DNA from: Bacillota bacterium
GTDB taxonomy: Bacteria; Bacillota; Clostridia; Peptostreptococcales; Acidaminobacteraceae
Reading direction: 5' to 3'
DNA length: 64,000 bases
Assembly: GCA_025210655.1 (NCBI GenBank)
Contig: JAOARG010000018.1
Coordinates: 1 to 64,000, forward strand
Position 1 is the first letter of the stretch. Each line of letters starts with the position of its first letter. The notes under the pieces are model-generated. The model searched no databases. It was not told the DNA's origin and saw nothing but the letters and a program-made list of their open reading frames with translations. This document shows, in pieces, positions 44,650 to 53,342 of the stretch. The position numbers and the translations under genes were made by a program.

Positions 44650-44883
44650 ATGAGGAAATTTTGTGATAACTGTGGAACTATGTATGAATCCGATAATCCA
44701 AGGAAAAATCTATGCGATGAATGCTTGGCAAAGGATAAGGCTGATTACAGATTAGTAAAGGATTTTTTGATGAAATATCCTGGATCTAATATGTTCGAAG
44801 TATCAAACCATACTGGTGTAAGCATTAAAAGAATAAAGAAATTCATCGAAGAGGACCGAGTACAGGTTATGGAGGATGAGTAA
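44650..44883 (+). CDS. YvyF-like zinc-ribbon / helix-turn-helix small protein
   Basis: A 77-residue protein with a CxxC pair at CDNCG (residues 5-9) and a second at CDECL (22-26), forming a likely zinc ribbon, then a helix-turn-helix-like segment FEVSNHTGVSIKRIKKFIEE. This two-part layout resembles YvyF, found beside flgM/flgK genes in Bacillus and called a flagellar operon protein. Here it follows the PucR gene by 14 bases behind AGGTGGTG, so is probably co-transcribed with it. The function is not known. Confidence 0.78.
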   Translation: MRKFCDNCGTMYESDNPRKNLCDECLAKDKADYRLVKDFLMKYPGSNMFEVSNHTGVSIKRIKKFIEEDRVQVMEDE

Positions 44884-44915
44884 GAATTTTGGGGCAGTCT
44901 TTTTAGACTGCCCTT

Positions 44916-45292
44916 GTCTAATGCTGTTCTTTTAGAACTGGCGTCTAGTATTCAAGTTGACTTGAATGTCTAGTGAAGATATTCTAATGCATTATCTTCG
45001 TCTAGAAGGTTACTTAGTAACCTGACCATGGATGTTTTCCTTTGGGAAAACTTTAATTGAATAAGGGGATATAAGTACACAAGGCTTAGAACCGTAATCT
45101 TATTTTATAAGACTACGGTTCTTTTAATGAGGATAAAAAGATTTTCTTATATAATGTAATTTTCCGATTGGAAAATATCCTAGGTCGTGATTACAAAGTA
45201 GTCGCATTAGACGATCGATTATGAAAATATATCGGTTACTAGACGATTAAGATAAACTTAATCACTAGACGGGAAAGAAGTGAGCACTAGAC
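44916..45292. repeat. GTCTAG hairpin-array element C (377 bp)
   Basis: Left arm: GTCTAA/GTCTAG spacers separate the hairpins GTTCT/AGAAC, ATTCAAGT/ACTTGAAT, GAAGATA/TATCTTC and AGGTTAC/GTAACCT, then GACCATGGAT and GTTTTCC/GGGAAAAC. Centre: a stem AGAACCGTA.GTC/GACTACGGTTCT with T run (about 45087-45125). Right arm: ATTTTCC/GGAAAAT, then ATCCTAGGTC and hairpins separated by CTAGAC, the complement of GTCTAG. The whole fills the end of the yvyF-like gene's downstream gap. No ORF. Confidence 0.88.
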
Positions 45293-45608
45293 AAATCAAT
45301 TAAATCTACCCTTTTCTCAAAAACCAAAGCAAAAACTTATAAGAATTATATAAAAAGCCTTATAAAGTTCGTATAAAGCCCCTTTTTATATGTATATTTA
45401 ACAGTGAAAAACGAGAAAATAGAAGGGAAAACGGTTTTTGCAGTTACAATAAATGGAAAACGACTGAAAACTTTGTAGAAAGTACACAATGCTATAAAAT
45501 GCTCTTTTTTACGATGTTGAATGACTGTAAATGTTGAAAATACTAGAGAGTATACTTTCCTTTAGAATTTGACAGATTTAAAACACGAATATTAATTTCA
45601 AAAATCAC

Positions 45609-45638
45609 TTGATTTTTCGCATAATGTTGTAGTAAAAT
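45609..45638 (+). promoter_or_regulatory. Sigma-A-type promoter of the purine permease
   Basis: TTGATT (45609-45614), 18-base spacer, TAAAAT (45633-45638), 68 bases before the ATG. Confidence 0.55.
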
Positions 45639-45673
45639 TATAGACACAGAACGAAAACAAAATATTGAAAGTT

Positions 45674-45686
45674 AATGTTCGTATTT
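45674..45686 (-). promoter_or_regulatory. PurBox-like site
   Basis: On the minus strand AAATACGAACATT matches the Gram-positive PurR box AWWWCCGAACWWT at 12 of 13 positions. It lies between the predicted transcription start and the permease ATG. A second arm expected for a classical PurR site is not obvious. Confidence 0.4.
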
Positions 45687-45705
45687 TCAAGGGGGAAAAA
45701 TTACA

Positions 45706-47040
45706 ATGGAACACAATACTAGATTAGCTCAAAACAGTGGTTTCTTAGAAAGATTCTTTAAATTGTCTGAGCATAATACAGATGTAAAAACTGAAGTTTT
45801 AGCAGGTATAACTACATTTATGACTATGGCATACATTTTAGCAGTAAACCCAGATATGATTTCTGCTACGGGTATGGATAAGGGAGCATTATTTACAGCT
45901 ACAGCTTTATCGGCATTTGTTGCTACTCTTATAATGGGACTTCTTGCAAACCTACCTTTCGCACTTGCACCGGGTATGGGTCTTAATGCATTCTTTACTT
46001 TTGCAGTTGTTCTTGGTATGGGTAAGACTTGGCAGTTTGCTCTTACAGCAGTTTTCTTAGAAGGTATTATATTTATTTTACTAACATTCTTAAACGTAAG
46101 AGAGGCAATCATCAATTCTATTCCAGCCAATATTAAAAAGGCTATTTCAGTTGGTATAGGTCTATTTATTGCATTTATCGGATTATCTAATTCTGGAATA
46201 ATCGTTCAAGGTGGAGGAACTATCCTTGAAATGGGTAACGTACTTACACCAGTAGCTTTACTTACTTTACTAGGTGTTGTTATTATCACTGTATTACTTG
46301 CACTAAACGTTAAAGGTGCTTTATTTATTGGTATCGTTGCAACTACACTTATTGGTATTCCTATGGGAGTAACTGATGTTTCAAATGCTGGATTCTTCAG
46401 TAAACCACCATCGTTATCTCCAATCATGTTCCAATTTGAGTTTGATAAAATATTTACTTTAGATATGTTTGTAGTACTTCTTACTTTCCTATTTGTTGAT
46501 TTATTTGATACAGTTGGAACACTTGTAGGTGTATGTACTAAGGCAAACATGTTAGACGAAAATGGTAGAGTTCCAAAGGCTAAGCAAGCTTTACTTGCTG
46601 ATAGTATTGGTACTACTGTAGGAGCATTCCTAGGTACTTCTACTGTTACAACTTATGTTGAGTCTGCATCAGGTGTTACTGAAGGTGGTAGAACTGGACT
46701 TACTGCAGTCACAACTGCAATCATGTTCCTTTTAGCACTAATATTATCACCAGTATTCCTTATGATTCCTGGAGCAGCGACTGCGCCAGCACTAATCATT
46801 GTTGGTCTGTTCATGATGTCTCCAATTAAAGAGATTGATTTTGAAGATTACACTGAAGCATTACCAGCATTCATCACTATGTTATTTATGCCACTTACTT
46901 ACTCTATTGCAAATGGAATCTTCTTCGGTATCATTTCTTTCGTAGTTCTTAAGTTACTTACTAAGAAGACAAAAGATGTACCATTATTAACACTAGTACT
47001 TGCAATAATGTTCGTAATTAAGATCGTATTTAAGTTCTAA
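45706..47040 (+). CDS. NCS2/AzgA-type purine permease
   Basis: A 444-residue membrane protein with about 12-13 hydrophobic segments. FTTFMTMAYILAVNP-type sequence (TTFMTMAYILAVNPDM near residues 37-52), LAPGMGLNAFFTFAVVLGMG near 87-106 and TTVGAFLGTSTVTTYVESAS near 304-323 are characteristic of the AzgA-like hypoxanthine/guanine/adenine permeases (PbuG/PbuO in Bacillus). The next gene is adenine deaminase, so uptake of adenine or guanine is likely. It has its own promoter and terminator. Confidence 0.93.
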   Translation: MEHNTRLAQNSGFLERFFKLSEHNTDVKTEVLAGITTFMTMAYILAVNPDMISATGMDKGALFTATALSAFVATLIMGLLANLPFALAPGMGLNAFFTFAVVLGMGKTWQFALTAVFLEGIIFILLTFLNVREAIINSIPANIKKAISVGIGLFIAFIGLSNSGIIVQGGGTILEMGNVLTPVALLTLLGVVIITVLLALNVKGALFIGIVATTLIGIPMGVTDVSNAGFFSKPPSLSPIMFQFEFDKIFTLDMFVVLLTFLFVDLFDTVGTLVGVCTKANMLDENGRVPKAKQALLADSIGTTVGAFLGTSTVTTYVESASGVTEGGRTGLTAVTTAIMFLLALILSPVFLMIPGAATAPALIIVGLFMMSPIKEIDFEDYTEALPAFITMLFMPLTYSIANGIFFGIISFVVLKLLTKKTKDVPLLTLVLAIMFVIKIVFKF

Positions 47041-47064
47041 TTAAAATTTTGAACCTCATAATAC

Positions 47065-47111
47065 AGGGCTTGTTACTTTATTTCCAAAGTAGCAAGCCTT
47101 GATTTTTTTTT
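47065..47111 (+). terminator. Terminator after the purine permease
   Basis: GGGCTTGTTACTTT pairs with AAAGTAGCAAGCCTT (one bulge/wobble), followed by GA and a T run. Confidence 0.88.
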
Positions 47112-47219
47112 GAAATAATGTAATATGGTATAAATCCTTCAAGGAATATGATTTATCTATTCTCCTTGGGTATACATAAAATAATAAATTAAGACTTAAT
47201 AGGGATTAGGAGTGTTTAT

Positions 47220-48932
47220 ATGTCAAATATAAGGGATATAATTAGCGCGGCGCTTGGAAAGAAAAAGGCAAAGTTAGTATTAAAAAACTGTAAGATAATC
47301 AATGTATTCACTGAAGAGATTATAGAAGGTGATGTTGCAATTGAAAATGATAAGATAGTGGGAATTGGTGAGTATGAAGGAGAAAAAGAAATAGATTTAA
47401 AGGGAAAATATGTTTCTCCAGGTTTTATTGATTGTCATATGCATATAGAGTCATCCATGGTATCTCCTAAGGAGTTTGCAAAGACAATTATTTCAAAGGG
47501 TACTACTACAGTAATAGCAGATCCCCATGAAATAGCAAACGTTAAGGGTCTAGATGGTATTAGTTATATACTTGATGAAACTGATGAGGTTGATCTTGAT
47601 GTTTTCGTTATGCTTCCATCATGTGTTCCAGCAACGGAGTTTGAAAATTCAGGAGCTATTCTAAAGGCTGAAGATTTAGAACAGTTGATTGATCACAAAA
47701 GGGTATTGGGACTTGGAGAGATGATGAATTATCCAGGTGTAATAAATCTGAGTGATGATGTAATAGACAAACTTGAAATGTTTAAGGATATGGTAATTGA
47801 CGGCCATGGTCCAGTTATTTCTGGGAAAGAACTGAATGGATATATTTCTGGAGGTATAAGAACAGAGCATGAATGTACAGATGCTTTAGAAATGCTTGAA
47901 AGAATGAGACTGGGAATGTATGTACAGTTAAGGGAAGGTAGTGCTGCAAAGAACCTTCTAGACCTTGTAAAAGGGCTTTCAAAGAGCAATATGTCTAGGG
48001 TTGTTTTCTGTACAGATGATAGACACCCGGAAGATATAATCAAAAAAGGACATATAAATAATAATGTTAAGATTGCTGTAAAATCAGGTATACCAGCTAT
48101 TAATGCCATAAAGATAGCTACCCTTAATGCAGCAGAGTGCTATAGATTTCATGATAGGGGAGCAATAGCTCCGGGATATTTAGCAGATATTTTAGTTTTT
48201 GATAATCTATATTCCATAGATGTGGAAATGGTTATAAAGAATGGGGATATAGTATTTGAGGATGGTAAAGTTCTTAATCATTATGAAAGTGGATATGATG
48301 AAAGGGTATACAACTCAATGTCTTTTCCTGAGGTTACAAAAGAAAAACTTCAGATTCCAGTTCATTCAGATATTGCCCATGTGATCAAGTTGGTTGAAGG
48401 TTCCATAATTACTAAAAATGTAAGTAGAAAGATACATGTCGAAGATGGTCTTTTTACATTCCATGATAAGCTTGACATGCTTAAGGTTGCTGTTGTTGAA
48501 AGACACAACAATACAGGTAATGTTGGACTAGGTTTAGTAGAAAACTTTAAACTAAAAGGGGGCGCAATTGCTACTACAGTTGCCCATGATTCCCACAATT
48601 TAATTGTTGTAGGTGATAGTGATGAATCTATGCTAGTTGCCATAGATCATCTTAGGAATATAGGCGGTGGAATTGTTGTAGTGAAGGATAAGGAAGTTGT
48701 AGGTGACCTATCCTTACCAATTGCAGGTCTTATGTCTGATAAATCAGTTGAGTATGTAAATGAAAGGCTGGAAAAACTAATGGATATAGCCCATGATTTA
48801 GGAGTAAATAAGGAGATAGATCCATTTATGACCCTGGCATTTATAGCTCTTCCAGTAATACCTAGTATAAGGATTACAGATAGGGGACTTTTTGATGTGG
48901 AAAGTTTTAAATTTATTTCTGTTGAAAAGTAA
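47220..48932 (+). CDS. ade: Adenine deaminase
   Basis: A 570-residue amidohydrolase converting adenine to hypoxanthine, feeding the IMP/GMP route. SPGFIDCHMHIESSMVSP (residues about 67-84) and ADPHEIANVKGLDG near 100-113 are signatures of Ade; TEHECTDALEMLERMRLGM near 219-237 and FCTDDRHPEDI near 261 complete the metal site. The C-terminal domain includes VAHDSHNLIVVGDSDESM. The length is normal. It lies behind the purine permease but after a terminator, so it may have its own promoter in the 110-base gap. Confidence 0.96.
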   Translation: MSNIRDIISAALGKKKAKLVLKNCKIINVFTEEIIEGDVAIENDKIVGIGEYEGEKEIDLKGKYVSPGFIDCHMHIESSMVSPKEFAKTIISKGTTTVIADPHEIANVKGLDGISYILDETDEVDLDVFVMLPSCVPATEFENSGAILKAEDLEQLIDHKRVLGLGEMMNYPGVINLSDDVIDKLEMFKDMVIDGHGPVISGKELNGYISGGIRTEHECTDALEMLERMRLGMYVQLREGSAAKNLLDLVKGLSKSNMSRVVFCTDDRHPEDIIKKGHINNNVKIAVKSGIPAINAIKIATLNAAECYRFHDRGAIAPGYLADILVFDNLYSIDVEMVIKNGDIVFEDGKVLNHYESGYDERVYNSMSFPEVTKEKLQIPVHSDIAHVIKLVEGSIITKNVSRKIHVEDGLFTFHDKLDMLKVAVVERHNNTGNVGLGLVENFKLKGGAIATTVAHDSHNLIVVGDSDESMLVAIDHLRNIGGGIVVVKDKEVVGDLSLPIAGLMSDKSVEYVNERLEKLMDIAHDLGVNKEIDPFMTLAFIALPVIPSIRITDRGLFDVESFKFISVEK

Positions 48933-48989
48933 TATTGATATTGACAGCTAAAAAAAATAGGAATATTATAGAGGCAAGAGAATAAAATG

Positions 48990-49160
48990 TGAGTTATGGT
49001 TCTACCTTTTTAGGTAGATTAAAAGGGAATCTGGTTAAAATCCAGAGCGGTCCCGCCACTGTAAAAGGTTGAGAATACAAATCCACTGGCTTTGCTGGGA
49101 AGGAGTGTTCTTGTATACCTTGAGTCAGGAGACCTGCCATAATTTAGGCCTTATATTTCA
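48990..49160 (+). ncRNA. Cobalamin riboswitch (orphan)
   Basis: A canonical aptamer: GCGGTCCCGCCACTGTAA at 49047-49064, GCTGGGAAGGAG near 49094, B12-box AGTCAGGAGACCTGCC at 49123-49138, with P1 arms TTATGG (48994) and CCATAA (49137 region). No cobalamin-related gene follows; the next complete gene, a YitT protein, begins almost 600 bases later and beyond a terminator. Confidence 0.93.
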
Positions 49161-49184
49161 CGAGGATGAAATGGGGTTGGTGTT

Positions 49185-49310
49185 ATGAAATTAATTATAA
49201 CTTCAATCTCGATCGTCTCCCCTGACGATCGATTGTTTTTTGAAGGGAAAAGTGTATTTTATATTTTGCCGCAACAATATATGAAAAGCACTGAAAAATC
49301 CTTTCTATAA
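49185..49310 (+). pseudogene. Short frame after the orphan riboswitch, likely remnant
   Basis: An ATG at 49185, 12 bases after a GGGG/GGTG site, opens a frame of about 41 codons ending near 49310. It runs straight through a strong terminator hairpin (49204-49241), which no translated gene would usually carry. It has no recognisable domain. It is probably the remains of a cobalamin-regulated gene, such as a transporter component, lost by deletion. Confidence 0.4.
49204..49241 (+). terminator. Terminator downstream of the orphan cobalamin riboswitch
   Basis: CAATCTCGATCGTC with GACGATCGATTG (two-base bulge) followed by six T. It starts 65 bases after the B12-box and may be the expression platform or the end of a short regulatory RNA. 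Confidence 0.85.
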
Positions 49311-49757
49311 CTCACCTTTATTTTCAAATGAGCGGCAAATCGGGAATGACTTAACCGTTTTGCAGTTACCTGTTGATTAAATTCAATCGGTGATACGCTT
49401 ACTCTGATACAAATCTTTCCCAAATTTGACTGTGATACTTTATATTAATTAGAAGATTTTTTGAACGGATCCACTTGCCCGATATCCATTTCCCCGGATA
49501 TCGAAAGGTCGGAGAATTCAAATAGTTAATAATTCTTTAATATAAATAATCACGGTCATTTTTTTTGTATATTGTGATAAAATGATATAAGGGATTTCAG
49601 ACCAATGAAAAAGTTTAATTTGAAATTCTTATACCTCAATATGTATATTTCTTTCAATAATGAAAATCGACATAATATGGTTAAGAATCAAGGGGGGATA
49701 TACTTTTTCAAGGTCTTTGGGAATTTCACAAGTATTTTTAGTAAACTGGAGGATGAC
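49242..49757 (+). other. Gene-free region before the YitT gene
   Basis: About 500 bases without a supported ORF. It includes a perfect 8-bp hairpin CGATATCC/GGATATCG near 49479-49503 and TTTGCCGC/GCGGCAAA complementary stretches (49266 and 49331). These may be decayed remnants of one of the hairpin elements or of the lost cobalamin-regulated gene. In-frame codons between 49605 and 49758 upstream of the YitT start lack conserved sequence. Confidence 0.5.
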
Positions 49758-50603
49758 ATGAACAAGATAAGAGAGTATTTGCTGATAACCCTTGGGGTAT
49801 TTATAGTAGGATTTTCAATTAGTGTATTTTTAATACCAAGTAAGCTGGCTGTAGGTGGAATTACAGGACTTGCAATGGTAATAAATAATATGTTTCCAGT
49901 CCTAAGTGTTGCCAAGGTCTTATGGGTTTTAAATATTATACTTTTTATTATAGGATTTATATCGATAGGCAAGCAATTTGGGGCTAAAACAATATATGCA
50001 AGTTTTTTGCTCAATGGTGTAATATCAGTTTTTGAAGGTTATTTTAAATTAAAGGAGCCAATAGTAGATGATATTCTTCTTAATCTGGTTTTCGGTATAG
50101 TAATAGGTGCCATCGGTTTAGCAGTCCTGTTTTACCAAAATGCATCAACCGGAGGAACCGATATTATAGCCAAGATACTTAATAAATATTTCCATACGGA
50201 TATAGGAAAGAGTTTATTAATGGCAGATGTAATTGTAACAATACTTGCCATAGGAACATTTGGTATGAGACTTGGACTGTATGCAGTTATAGGTGTAGTA
50301 ATCAATGGTTATGTAATAGACGGTGTTATAGAGGGTCTTAATAGAAGGATTCAGTTAAATATAGTGTCTAGACGTAATCAAGAAATTATAGATTTTATCC
50401 ATGATGAACTGGATAGAAGTGCAACCCTTTACAGTGCCCAGGGAGCGTATTCCGGTGACGATATGAAAGTTGTTGTTACAGTAATGAACAAGAGAGAGTA
50501 TATTAGACTGATTAAGTATATAAAAAGTATTGACCGTGATGCATTTATTACAGTGAGTAATGTTGTAGAAGTGTTGGGAGAAGGGTTTAAGCTTTTTGAA
50601 TAA
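49758..50603 (+). CDS. YitT family membrane protein
   Basis: A 281-residue protein with five or six membrane helices (near residues 5-28, 45-68, 75-93, 100-125, 145-170) and a soluble C-terminal DUF2179 domain (VVTVMNKREYIRLIKYIKSI). GVFIVGFSISVFLIPSKLAV and QNASTGGTDIIAKILNKYFH are YitT signatures. The function is unknown. ATG 49758 follows GGAGGA; the in-frame extension to 49605 has no homologous features. Confidence 0.9.
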   Translation: MNKIREYLLITLGVFIVGFSISVFLIPSKLAVGGITGLAMVINNMFPVLSVAKVLWVLNIILFIIGFISIGKQFGAKTIYASFLLNGVISVFEGYFKLKEPIVDDILLNLVFGIVIGAIGLAVLFYQNASTGGTDIIAKILNKYFHTDIGKSLLMADVIVTILAIGTFGMRLGLYAVIGVVINGYVIDGVIEGLNRRIQLNIVSRRNQEIIDFIHDELDRSATLYSAQGAYSGDDMKVVVTVMNKREYIRLIKYIKSIDRDAFITVSNVVEVLGEGFKLFE

Positions 50604-50631
50604 TATTTTAAATAGCAATAAGGGGTAAAAT

Positions 50632-51141
50632 ATGATAAACATAAAAATCAAAAAACAATTGAATATTGATTTTCTTAAGAAGGTAGCAACTGTTTTGCTT
50701 CTTATGCATATTGCCCTTACTTTGCATAAAGCCTTTTTATCCCCTGAAAGAATGCTTTTTAGGGAGGGCTTGGTACTTCAGAAAATGAAATATGGTTATT
50801 TTTCTAAAGAACTTACAAATCTATGTCCCTTTTCTACCATAGTCAATTATTTTAATAATTATGAAGTTTTTGGATTTAGATATTGGTTTATAAATGTATG
50901 GGGGAATATTCTTTTCTTCCTGCCATATGGATTTTTAGGGCCATTAGTATTTGATAAAATAAGAAATAAGTTTGGGATAGTACTTTTTGCACTAGCTATT
51001 CCTATGGGGATAGAAGTGTTGCAGGAAATTTTTAGTTTAGGAATATACGATGTAGATGATATTATACTTAATTTTTTCGGCATACTAGTTGGATATGTAT
51101 TTTTAATATTGTTTCTTAGGAGAATAGAAGATTTTCAGTAG
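50632..51141 (+). CDS. VanZ family membrane protein
   Basis: A 169-residue protein with four membrane segments. NLCPFSTIVNYF, FINVWGNILFFLPYGFLGPL (near 80-99) and the IEVLQEIFSLGIYDVDDIIL block (near 124-143), where acidic residues and a NxxG follow, are typical of VanZ-like proteins. VanZ confers low-level teicoplanin resistance in enterococci, but most family members are uncharacterised, so resistance is not implied here. It is 28 bases after the YitT gene. Confidence 0.9.
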   Translation: MINIKIKKQLNIDFLKKVATVLLLMHIALTLHKAFLSPERMLFREGLVLQKMKYGYFSKELTNLCPFSTIVNYFNNYEVFGFRYWFINVWGNILFFLPYGFLGPLVFDKIRNKFGIVLFALAIPMGIEVLQEIFSLGIYDVDDIILNFFGILVGYVFLILFLRRIEDFQ

Positions 51142-51193
51142 CTACTTCAATTATGGAATTTGAAGATTGACAGGACATATGGAGGTAAGTGAT

Positions 51194-52051
51194 TTGGAAA
51201 AAAAGATAATAAAAAGATTTAAAGATTTTGATCCAGTTCATATATTTGAATGTGGTCAATGTTTTAGATGGGTACGTCAAGAAGATGGAAGTTTTACAGG
51301 TGTTGCCGGTGGAAAAGTCTTGAATGTAAAAAAAGAAGGAGAAGATATAATCTTCTCCAATACTGATGAAGAAGAATTCCAAAACTTTTGGAGAAATTAT
51401 TTTGATCTAGATACAGACTACGGGAAGATAAAAGAAGAACTAAGAAAGAATGACTCAGTTATGGACGAGGCGGTTGACTTTGGACAAGGAATAAGAATAT
51501 TAAAACAAGATCCGTGGGAAATGCTGATATCCTTTATAATAAGTGCAAATAATAGAATACCGATGATTATGAGAGGTGTTAAGCTCCTTAGTGAGAAGTA
51601 TGGAGAATTTATTTGTGACTTTAGGGGAGAAAAATATTATTCCTTCCCTGCTCCTGAAAAATTTTTATCTGGAGAAATATCAGATATTAGGGTTTCTGGC
51701 ATAGGTTTTAGGGATAAATATATATATAATACAGCGTCAAAGTTTGTAGATGAAAAAATAGATTTAGATTTACTTAGGAATAAGGACTTTGATGATATGA
51801 AAAAAGGACTTATGCAGTTTTCTGGAGTAGGTCCAAAGGTATCCAATTGCATAGCACTTTTTTCCCTTGATGCACTAGATGCATTTCCGGTTGATACATG
51901 GGTGAAGAAGGTTATGGAGTATTTTTATTTACATGAAGATACAGACTTAAAAGTTATAGAGGACTTTTCAAGGAAAAAATTTGGAAAACTTTCAGGATAT
52001 GCACAGCAGTATTTGTTTTATTATGCAAGGGAAAAGAAAATTGGGAAGTGA
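51194..52051 (+). CDS. 8-oxoguanine DNA glycosylase / AP lyase (OGG1 family)
   Basis: A 285-residue base-excision glycosylase. The helix-hairpin-helix is in MQFSGVGPKVSNCIALFSLD (residues about 205-224) with the catalytic Lys after GP, and the conserved Asp is in FPVDTWVKKVME. The N-terminal OGG domain includes FECGQCFRWVRQEDGSF near 16. It is of bacterial OGG1 type (as in Clostridium acetobutylicum Ogg) rather than MutM. TTG 51194 is seven bases after GGAGGT; the frame to 51167 includes that site. It is closely followed by an EAL-HDOD gene. Confidence 0.9.
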   Translation: MEKKIIKRFKDFDPVHIFECGQCFRWVRQEDGSFTGVAGGKVLNVKKEGEDIIFSNTDEEEFQNFWRNYFDLDTDYGKIKEELRKNDSVMDEAVDFGQGIRILKQDPWEMLISFIISANNRIPMIMRGVKLLSEKYGEFICDFRGEKYYSFPAPEKFLSGEISDIRVSGIGFRDKYIYNTASKFVDEKIDLDLLRNKDFDDMKKGLMQFSGVGPKVSNCIALFSLDALDAFPVDTWVKKVMEYFYLHEDTDLKVIEDFSRKKFGKLSGYAQQYLFYYAREKKIGK

Positions 52052-52112
52052 TAAGCATAGTTTTATCAGAGAATCCTAATTAAACATAAAATATAATCTA
52101 TGGAGAGAACTT

Positions 52113-53342
52113 ATGAATAGAGAAATATTTATCGCAAGACAACCTATATATGATGCATACTTAAATGTATTCGCCTATGAGATTCTATATAGAACAGGTG
52201 ATAAAAATATGTATGATGGAATAGATGGTGATATGGCTACGTCTAGTGTAATTAGTGATGTATTTTTGACATTTGGAATAAAAAGGATGACAGATTTGAA
52301 AAAAGCTTTCATTAATTTCACACCAAATCTACTTATGAATGGTATACCTAGCGATATTTCAAATGAGTTTTTAGTAGTTGAAATTCTTGAAGATGTTATT
52401 CCTACTAAGGAAATAATAAATGCGGTAATAGATATAAAAAGTAAAGGATATAAAATTGCACTTGATGATTTTGTTCTTCACAATGTATATGATGAATTAA
52501 TACAGTATGCGGATATCATAAAAATAGATTATATGGGAACAACAAGTAAGCAAAGAAAAAATATACTTAAAAAACACAAGAAAAAGGGTATTAAGTTTTT
52601 AGCAGAAAAAATTGAGACATATGATGAATTTAAAGAAGCAGTAGAAATGGGATTTGAGTATTTTCAAGGGTATTTCTTTTCAAAACCTGTACTTGTTAAG
52701 GCCAAAGACATTAGTGAAGTTAGTAGTAATTATGTCGCGATTTTCGATGAACTGGATAAAGAGGAGCCATCATATGAACTAATTGCAGATATATTTAAGA
52801 GAGATTTAAATCTTTCGTATAAATTGTTGAGATTAGTTAATTCCCCAGCATTTTATAAGAAAAGCAGAATAGATTCACTGCAAAGTGCTTTGGTTTATCT
52901 AGGTTTTAAAGAAATAAGAAAGTGGCTTTCTATACTTATGATCAGAGATATAGGTGGCGGTTATAATGAAATGGTTAGAACGTCCCTTGTAAGGGCAAAA
53001 GTAGCTGAAGAGATGGCTCGTAATATGGATATGCGAATGAGAAAATCTGAGTTATTTATGTTGGGACTATTTTCACTACTTGATAAGATAACTGGTAATT
53101 CATTAGTTGATATAATGGAGAATATTCCTATAGAGGACGATATAAAAGCCGGAATTCTTGGAAGAGATAATAAGTTTGGAAGACTATTAAAAGCTATAGA
53201 TGCCTATGAACATGGTGATTGGGAGAGATATGAAGTTTATATAAAAAGTATAAATGCTAAAGGTTGGATGATTCCAGATTATTATTACAAAGCCTTAAGA
53301 TGGATAAATGAATTTGAAGAAGAAGGTGACAGTGATGAGTGA
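52113..53342 (+). CDS. EAL-HDOD (YuxH-type) signalling protein
   Basis: A 409-residue protein with an N-terminal EAL domain and C-terminal HDOD domain. REIFIARQPIYDAYLNVFAY opens the EAL domain; the EAL motif reads EIL (VVEILEDVIP near 90) and other catalytic residues are incomplete, so c-di-GMP hydrolysis is doubtful. YKIALDDFVL and FLAEKIET near 110-160 are retained. HDOD: LNLSYKLLRLVNSPAFYKKS near 231-250 and SALVYLGFKEIRKWLSILM. Such proteins are often motility or signal-integration factors. Its last codons overlap the start of the arsR gene. Confidence 0.92.
   Translation: MNREIFIARQPIYDAYLNVFAYEILYRTGDKNMYDGIDGDMATSSVISDVFLTFGIKRMTDLKKAFINFTPNLLMNGIPSDISNEFLVVEILEDVIPTKEIINAVIDIKSKGYKIALDDFVLHNVYDELIQYADIIKIDYMGTTSKQRKNILKKHKKKGIKFLAEKIETYDEFKEAVEMGFEYFQGYFFSKPVLVKAKDISEVSSNYVAIFDELDKEEPSYELIADIFKRDLNLSYKLLRLVNSPAFYKKSRIDSLQSALVYLGFKEIRKWLSILMIRDIGGGYNEMVRTSLVRAKVAEEMARNMDMRMRKSELFMLGLFSLLDKITGNSLVDIMENIPIEDDIKAGILGRDNKFGRLLKAIDAYEHGDWERYEVYIKSINAKGWMIPDYYYKALRWINEFEEEGDSDE

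Larger units (their letters stand above)
45293..45705 (+). other. Upstream region of the purine permease gene
   Basis: About 410 AT-rich bases after element C without a gene. It carries a promoter at 45609-45638 and a PurBox-like site at 45674-45686. I do not find a purine riboswitch aptamer in it. Confidence 0.6.

Noticed and set aside
49605-49757. N-terminal extension of the YitT frame
   Set aside because: ATG 49758 has GGAGGA at proper spacing and begins the conserved region; the extension lacks similarity to the family and has no binding site.
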